This document shows positions 51,169-55,352 of a stretch of DNA of 55,352 nucleotides, in pieces (the first letter of the stretch is position 1; every line of letters begins with the position of its first letter). The translations under genes and the position numbers were made by a program. The notes below the pieces were generated by a model. The model searched no databases. It saw only the letters and a list, made by a program, of their open reading frames with translations, and was not told the origin of the DNA. The DNA comes from Burkholderia sp. IMCC1007 (lineage in GTDB: Bacteria > Pseudomonadota > Gammaproteobacteria > Burkholderiales > Burkholderiaceae): NCBI RefSeq assembly GCF_027257875.1, contig NZ_JAPVQY010000054.1, forward strand, positions 1 to 55,352, in the 5' to 3' direction.

Positions 51169-51818
51169 CGGGCGCCGCGACGCAGGTGCGCGCGCTGCTC
51201 GACGCATGGCGCGAGCAGGGCGCCGATCGGCTCGACCCGGTGCGCTTCCATCGGCTCGACGCGCTGGAGCGGCGCGCGGCCGCGCTCGACGGCGACGCGC
51301 GCGCGTTGCTCGATGCGCGTCTCGCGACGCTGCTGGACGGGTTTGCGCAGATCGTCGCGCGAGCCGATGACGCAGCGGCGGCGTGCGACAGTGCGCAAGC
51401 AGCCGCGCAGATGCGGCCGCGCGGCGCGCTCGGCGGCCTCGTCGAGCGTCTCGCGCGCGATGCGCAGGCCGACCGGCGCGGGCTCGATCCGGAACTGATC
51501 GACTACTTCCGCGCGATGTGGTCGAAGGTGCGCACCGAACAGCAGTATCGCCAGTCGCTCGATCAGGTGCCGCGCAACGCGGGGCCGCTCAATTCGAACA
51601 GCCTCGTGCACCGGTCGCTCGCGACGATGCGCGAGCTGTCGCCGGCATACCTGCAGCAATTCATGTCGTACATCGATGCGCTCGCTTGGCTCGAGGATCT
51701 GGCCGGCGGGGGCGCGCAAGCCGAGAAGGAAGCGCCGCGCGCGAAGGCCACGAAGGCGGCGAAGCCGGCGAAATCGACGAAGGTGGCGCGCAAGACCACG
51801 CGCACCAACGCGCGATAA
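51165..51818 (+). CDS. DUF2894 protein with lysine-rich tail
   Basis: This 217-residue protein of the DUF2894 family has a helical N-terminal region, then LIDYFRAMWSKVRTEQQYRQ and LVHRSLATMRELSPAYLQQF in the middle (about 105-160). It has a basic Lys/Ala/Thr/Arg tail from about 189 to the end, like histone-H1-type nucleic-acid-binding tails. It starts with GTG overlapping the OmpA gene stop, GGAGGG ahead. The fourth and last gene of the operon, it has no known role. The tail suggests DNA or RNA contact. Confidence 0.8.
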   Translation: MTGAATQVRALLDAWREQGADRLDPVRFHRLDALERRAAALDGDARALLDARLATLLDGFAQIVARADDAAAACDSAQAAAQMRPRGALGGLVERLARDAQADRRGLDPELIDYFRAMWSKVRTEQQYRQSLDQVPRNAGPLNSNSLVHRSLATMRELSPAYLQQFMSYIDALAWLEDLAGGGAQAEKEAPRAKATKAAKPAKSTKVARKTTRTNAR

Positions 51819-51837
51819 CACGCGATAACGCGCGTCT

Positions 51838-52410
51838 TTAGCGGCGTGGCGAGGGCTCGTCGATCGCCGCGCGCAGCGCCCGCAACGCATTGCTCAGCGC
51901 CGACGCGAACGGCGGATGCGCGGCGATACCCGCTGCATCGAGCTGGCTGCCGAGGATCGGCAGCGTGATCGACGCGGGTTCGACGATGCATGCCGACATC
52001 ACCGACAGCGTCTCGCGCAGCGCCGCATCCGCATGCGTCGCACGCGGCGACGCATTCAATACCGCGACCGGCTTGTACACGACGGCTTCGCATCCGACGA
52101 TCCAGTCCAGCGCATTCTTCATCACGGCCGTCACGCCGTGCGCGTATTCGGGGCTCGCGATCAGCACGCCGTCGGCGGCGTTCAGGCGCTCGATCAGATC
52201 GCGCACCGCGGCCGGCGACGGAAATTCGGCATCGGGATTGAACAGCGGAAATTCGCCGAGGCGATCGAAGCGCGTGATGCGCATGCCGCGCGGTGCGACG
52301 CGCGCGGCCGCGTCGAGCAGCGCCGCGTTGTACGACTGCGCACGCAGGCTGCCGCACAGCGCGACGATGTCGATGCGGCGCTCGGAATCGGTTTGGGGTT
52401 CGGTGGCCAT
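51838..52410 (-). CDS. NADPH-dependent FMN reductase (flavodoxin-fold)
   Basis: This 190-residue flavodoxin-fold reductase has the family motif LCGSLRAQSYNAALL (phosphate loop) and SPEYAHGVTAVMKNALDW (FMN site, usually SPEYNxSxPxxLKNAIDW). It acts on quinones, azo compounds or chromate in relatives. It is convergent with the motor operon, ending 19 bp after it, and is not functionally linked by spacing. Confidence 0.87.
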   Translation of the reverse strand: MATEPQTDSERRIDIVALCGSLRAQSYNAALLDAAARVAPRGMRITRFDRLGEFPLFNPDAEFPSPAAVRDLIERLNAADGVLIASPEYAHGVTAVMKNALDWIVGCEAVVYKPVAVLNASPRATHADAALRETLSVMSACIVEPASITLPILGSQLDAAGIAAHPPFASALSNALRALRAAIDEPSPRR

Positions 52411-52464
52411 CGAAGAGCGTATCGGTTGGCGGAATGCGCGGCGGCGTCGCGCGGATCGGACGGA

Positions 52465-53142
52465 TTATCGCATCGGTGCGGGCGCGGCGTGATGCGCGTG
52501 GCGGGTGCCGCGGGCACGATGCAATTCACGTCGGGCCGGCGGCGATGTCATCGAATCGCATCCGCCAGCGGCCACGTCGGTCATCCCGGTTGCTCGCGCC
52601 AGACCGGCGAGCGTCCAGCCGTTGCCGATCAACAGCCTGCGCGTATGCAGCGCGTCGTGCACGTCGCTTTCGACGGCTTCGCCGAGATAACGCAGCGCGC
52701 GGCCTTCGACGTCAACGAAGCCGTGCCGGTAGTCATGCGCGAGCGCGCGCCACAACCGCGCCGCGCCGACCGACTGGCGCGCGCCGCTGATCAGGCACAG
52801 GCCCGCGTCGAGTCCCCATCGATACAGCGTGGTCGCGAGGCCGCGGCGTTGCGCGGTGCCGCGCAGCCGCGTATGCGGTGCGCGCAGGTAGCGGTCTGCG
52901 CGACGCGGAAGCTCGGGCAGCCGGTTGAAGATCGTGTAACCGGCGAGCTGCCGGGCCGACGGATCCTCGACGTAAAGGAAGTATTCGCCGTCCGCCTCGC
53001 GGTAGCGAACGATCAGGCCGGAGTCGCCGAGCGCGACGGCCGGCAGATCGTGCAGGCGATGGCCCGGCTGGTGCAGACCTGCATGGAGCGCGTCGAGTTC
53101 ATCGTCGATGTGTTGCTGGGAATGCTGTACGTCGATACGCAT
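52465..53142 (-). CDS. Acetyltransferase-like protein, family uncertain
   Basis: This protein is 225 residues from the ATG at 53140-53142. The central region (YFLYVEDPSARQLAGYTIFN, then GTAQRRGLATTLYRWGLDAG and GARQSVGAARLWRALAHDY) resembles the acetyl-CoA-binding motif of GNAT proteins (motif A GxxQRRGLATxLY). The tail is His/Ala/Arg-rich. An ATG at 53167-53169 would add nine residues; neither start has a ribosome-binding site. I regard it as a GNAT-fold protein of unknown substrate. Confidence 0.6.
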   Translation of the reverse strand: MRIDVQHSQQHIDDELDALHAGLHQPGHRLHDLPAVALGDSGLIVRYREADGEYFLYVEDPSARQLAGYTIFNRLPELPRRADRYLRAPHTRLRGTAQRRGLATTLYRWGLDAGLCLISGARQSVGAARLWRALAHDYRHGFVDVEGRALRYLGEAVESDVHDALHTRRLLIGNGWTLAGLARATGMTDVAAGGCDSMTSPPARRELHRARGTRHAHHAAPAPMR

Positions 53143-53208
53143 GGCAAAGGGCGCCCGTCCCGGGCGCATCTAGAAAGGGGTTCATCGCAATGGGGAAAGG
53201 GAATGGCA

Positions 53209-53243
53209 GCGGCCCCCGGGCTCGGCGAGCGAGCCGGGGCCGC
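53209..53243. terminator. Long GC hairpin after the microprotein gene
   Basis: GCGGCCCCCGGGCTCG (53209-53224) pairs with CGAGCCGGGGCCGC (53230-53243) with a 2-base bulge and a 5-base loop, just after the 28-codon gene on the minus strand. No T-tract follows. Confidence 0.5.
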
Positions 53244-53246
53244 GAA

Positions 53247-53333
53247 TCAGCTGGGGATGTGCTGGAAACCGGCGGCGATCGCGGCGAGGCCCGCGATGCA
53301 GAGTGCGAACAGGATCAGGACTTTATGGATCAC
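53247..53333 (-). CDS. 28-residue membrane microprotein
   Basis: A GTG start (53331-53333) stands six bases after AGGAG (53344-53340, minus strand). The product is 28 residues: a short basic start (MIHK), one hydrophobic helix (VLILFALCIAGLAAIAAG) and FQHIPS. The strong ribosome-binding site, the single membrane helix and the hairpin after the stop make it a likely real small protein. I do not recognise a family. It lies between the acetyltransferase-like gene and the ICMT gene. Confidence 0.6.
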   Translation of the reverse strand: MIHKVLILFALCIAGLAAIAAGFQHIPS

Positions 53334-53345
53334 GCCTCTCTCCTC

Positions 53346-53775
53346 AAGAATGCGCGACGCCGAACGGCGGTGTCGCGGAGACGGTGATGGCGGGCCGGGC
53401 CCGCACGGCCGTCGTGCGGGACGACGGTCGAGGCCGCGCGACAGGCGCGCGCGGACGGTCAGCACCATACGCGACGGGGAGGGGGCGGGCAACGGGAGTG
53501 GCGCGGAAAAGCGACGAAACGCGCGGAATCACGGTGTTTCGCGACAATTGGCCGCAATGGCGCGGCGCGGGCGTGCTGGAGGCATGCGCGGTCATGATGG
53601 CGCCGTCGTTCGTCGTGCTCGTGATGCCGACGTGGATAGTCGTGGTCGGCATCGTGCTGATGTCGTCGGTGAGCGAGAACGGCACGCTTCGCGATGTCGA
53701 CGACGCGATGCCATTCGCGCGCGTCGTCCTCCCGGCCATTCGAGCATCCCGAGCATGCGGCCGCCCGTCGGCGCA
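53346..53775. other. 430-bp stretch without a convincing gene
   Basis: Open frames on both strands have no family motif or ribosome-binding site. A plus-strand hydrophobic stretch near 53590-53680 and a His-rich minus frame were inspected and judged to be composition effects. It may hold the promoter of the 28-residue gene. Confidence 0.45.
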
Positions 53776-55059
53776 TCACGCCACCTGCTGCCCCCCGAAC
53801 GCTTGCTTGATCCGCGCAAACAGCCCATGCTGCGCGATCCATTCCGCATACGCGCGATAGTCAGGATCGCGCATCAAATGGCGTTCTTCCGTCTTTGCCC
53901 GCGTGTAGTAGATCAGGTTGACCGCGACGAGCCCCGCGCAGTGCATGAGCCCGATCTGCCAGCCGAGCGGCTCGATGAACGGCACCGACACCATCCAGTA
54001 CGACAGGTTCTTCGCGATGTAGGCCGGATGCTTCGTGAAGCGATACGGGCCCGACGTGATGATCCCGCGGTTCGTGAGGTTCGAGAAACGCAGCCCGAAC
54101 GCGATCGTCGACAGCGCGTAGGTCATCAGCAGCAGGATGATCACCGCGCCCCAGATCACGCGCAGCGTCGGCGCGGACAGCAGCCAGTTGTCCCAGAACA
54201 GCGAGCCTTCGTAGCGGATGTAGTTGTTCGAGATCAGCGACCAGAACGGCTGGTAGCACATCAGCGCGGCGACCCAGCCGAGCGTGGTCGGCTCGACGGT
54301 GCGCACGTGACTGTCGAGGATGCGGAACGTGCACAGGTAGCCGACGGTGCCGAACATCAGGTCCATCGTGAACGACAGGTCGTACAGGAACACGAAGGTC
54401 GCAATCGTCATCGGCGCGTTCACCGCGTGCGCGAGCGACGCGCTCAGGTGATCGGCGTCCTTCGACAGGTAGACGGTCATCAGCGGCAGGAAGAACGCCT
54501 TCACGCCCCAGCCGGCGAGCATTTCGCGCACGGGTTCCCAGCTCGCGGGCGTCTCGCGGCGGAACAGGAAGCGGCCCCACAGCAGATACGCGTCGTCGGT
54601 CTCGCGCTGGTGGCGATCCATCCACGCGAAATAGAACGGCGCGGCGACGATCACGTACGGCGCGAGCGAGCGCAGCAGCGACCAGAACGGCAGGTAGAAC
54701 GCGCCGTGATACTCGGGCAGCAGCCAGTAGATCGCGCCGATGCCGGCGTAGATCGACGCGAGCGCGCCGAGCCGCGTCGTCACGCGGGCCAGCGCAAGCG
54801 GGCGCACGGCGTGCCGCGACAGCCCGGCGCTCGGGCGCAGATAGACGTGCGAGATGAAGATTTCGTGCAGCGCGATCGTGCCGATGATCGCGAGGCTCGC
54901 GATCACGGCGCGCGTGGCCGCGTCGAGCGTCGGGTGGTCGCGCGTGACCCACAGCGCGAAGAGCCCGGCCGTGATGCCGAAGAGGCCCGCGCGAAATGGC
55001 GTGGCGGAACGGGGCGGGCGGTCCTGGACCGCGGCGATGCCGTCGAGCGTGGAATTCAT
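53776..55059 (-). CDS. Polytopic ICMT-family membrane methyltransferase-like protein
   Basis: This 427-residue protein has about ten hydrophobic segments. The C-terminal region has TSGPYRFTKHPAYIAKNLSYW and, later, YTRAKTEERHLM, the RHPxYxG-E-R type signature of isoprenylcysteine carboxyl methyltransferase/PEMT phospholipid-methyltransferase folds. The N-terminal half is an extra membrane region not found in the 200-residue ICMTs. The ATG at 55057-55059 has GAGGA ahead. The substrate is unknown, possibly a lipid or quinone. Confidence 0.78.
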   Translation of the reverse strand: MNSTLDGIAAVQDRPPRSATPFRAGLFGITAGLFALWVTRDHPTLDAATRAVIASLAIIGTIALHEIFISHVYLRPSAGLSRHAVRPLALARVTTRLGALASIYAGIGAIYWLLPEYHGAFYLPFWSLLRSLAPYVIVAAPFYFAWMDRHQRETDDAYLLWGRFLFRRETPASWEPVREMLAGWGVKAFFLPLMTVYLSKDADHLSASLAHAVNAPMTIATFVFLYDLSFTMDLMFGTVGYLCTFRILDSHVRTVEPTTLGWVAALMCYQPFWSLISNNYIRYEGSLFWDNWLLSAPTLRVIWGAVIILLLMTYALSTIAFGLRFSNLTNRGIITSGPYRFTKHPAYIAKNLSYWMVSVPFIEPLGWQIGLMHCAGLVAVNLIYYTRAKTEERHLMRDPDYRAYAEWIAQHGLFARIKQAFGGQQVA

Positions 55060-55180
55060 GATCGGATCCTCGTCGGATGTCGGCCGGCGCCCCCGCTTGG
55101 GCGGGGTGACGCCGGCCGCTGGCCGGGCTTTGGATTCGTATGCGCCCGGCCGCTGGCCTGTGGTTCTGATACGTGAAGCG

Positions 55181-55352
55181 TTACTTCTTGGTGGTGCCGC
55201 CGAGCACACCGCCGAGCAGGTTCGTCACCGGCGACAGCAGGTTGGCCGCGCCGCCTGCCGCGCCGCCGTTCGAACTGCCGGTGAGGCCGCCCGTGACGGT
55301 GCCGCTGCCGGCCGGCGTCGTCGCCGCGCCGGCCGCGCCGCCGGGGCTGGCC
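55181..55352 (-). CDS. 3' end of a Gly/Ala-rich (collagen-like or lipoprotein-like) protein, truncated by the window edge
   Basis: The last 56 codons encode a Gly/Ala/Thr-rich chain ending NLLGGVLGGTTKK with no Cys. Such tails occur in exported Gly-rich proteins of Burkholderia. The 5' part lies outside the window, so function cannot be given. It is upstream of and on the same strand as the ICMT gene (122-bp gap). Confidence 0.6.
   Translation of the reverse strand, partial: ASPGGAAGAATTPAGSGTVTGGLTGSSNGGAAGGAANLLSPVTNLLGGVLGGTTKK

Noticed and set aside
47164..51207. A 1347-codon open frame on the minus strand opposite the motor operon.
   Set aside because: It is the antisense shadow of the high-GC DUF802/OmpA genes: Arg/Gln/His/Ala-rich, no domain, no ribosome-binding site.
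46701..51818. Calling the operon a true Zorya system.
   Set aside because: No ZorC/ZorD/ZorE-like helicase or nuclease is present in or beside the operon, and DUF3348/DUF2894 are not known Zorya components, so only Zorya-like architecture is claimed.
53346..53775. A plus-strand hydrophobic frame near 53.6 kb as a membrane protein gene.
   Set aside because: No start signal, no family motif, and the frame runs into the antisense of the ICMT gene.
1..55352. tRNA, rRNA, insertion sequences, integrases or prophage genes.
   Set aside because: No transposase or integrase motifs, no terminal inverted repeats with target duplications and no tRNA-like cloverleaf were recognised by eye; a dedicated scan was not possible.

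Overview
The window is about two-thirds G+C, strongly third-position-GC biased and densely coded. It is full of Gram-negative features: OmpC-type trimeric porins ending in Phe, LysR regulators, MFS and MHS transporters, and a DUF3348/DUF802/OmpA/DUF2894 operon. Together these point to Burkholderia, probably the cepacia complex or a close relative, and probably a secondary, catabolism-rich replicon. No rRNA, tRNA, CRISPR array, integrase, transposase or phage gene was seen.

Region 1 (about 0.2-14.5 kb) is a complete but dispersed indole-3-acetate (auxin) catabolism locus. All nine structural genes iacA to iacI are recognisable. iacA-B-I-H-E form one minus-strand operon, iacC-D another, and iacG and iacF stand alone. 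They are interleaved with a FixJ-like response regulator, a soluble double-PAS histidine kinase, a LysR regulator divergent from iacCD, a two-domain tautomerase and an MFS carrier. Nearly every 3' or convergent spacer in this region holds a different short tandem-repeat array.

Region 2 (14.9-20.4 kb) has a porin, a translationally coupled AraC-LysR regulator pair, and a divergent two-gene operon of opine-dehydrogenase-like and hydroxyacyl-CoA-dehydrogenase-like enzymes. Region 3 (20.4-29.4 kb) has an MHS transporter, a LysR regulator, and a divergent operon of acyl-CoA ligase, acyl-CoA dehydrogenase, class III CoA-transferase and MFS carrier, followed by a porin. The substrate is unknown.

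Region 4 (29.4-36.3 kb) has a BON-domain protein, a NylB/beta-lactamase-like serine hydrolase, the remains of an IclR regulator, and a porin / DUF3311 / sodium-solute symporter / ATZ-TRZ amidohydrolase group that looks like an uptake and deamination module.

Region 5 (36.3-46.5 kb) is mixed: a chemoreceptor, a frameshifted Tat/lipoprotein phosphoesterase, a small Cys-rich protein, an orphan amino-acid binding protein, a CynX-like MFS protein, a deletion scar that fused the 3' halves of a divergent XRE regulator and SDR gene, a disulfide oxidoreductase, a GNAT enzyme and a LysE exporter.

Region 6 (46.6-51.8 kb) is the most interesting part. It is a tight four-gene operon encoding a MotA/ZorA-like membrane protein with a very long repetitive cytoplasmic tail, a MotB/ZorB-like OmpA protein that keeps the ion-channel Asp, and two uncharacterised partners. 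It resembles the motor half of the Zorya defence system without the known Zorya effectors. The window ends with an FMN reductase, an acetyltransferase-like gene, a 28-residue membrane microprotein, an ICMT-type membrane protein and the 3' end of a Gly/Ala-rich protein.
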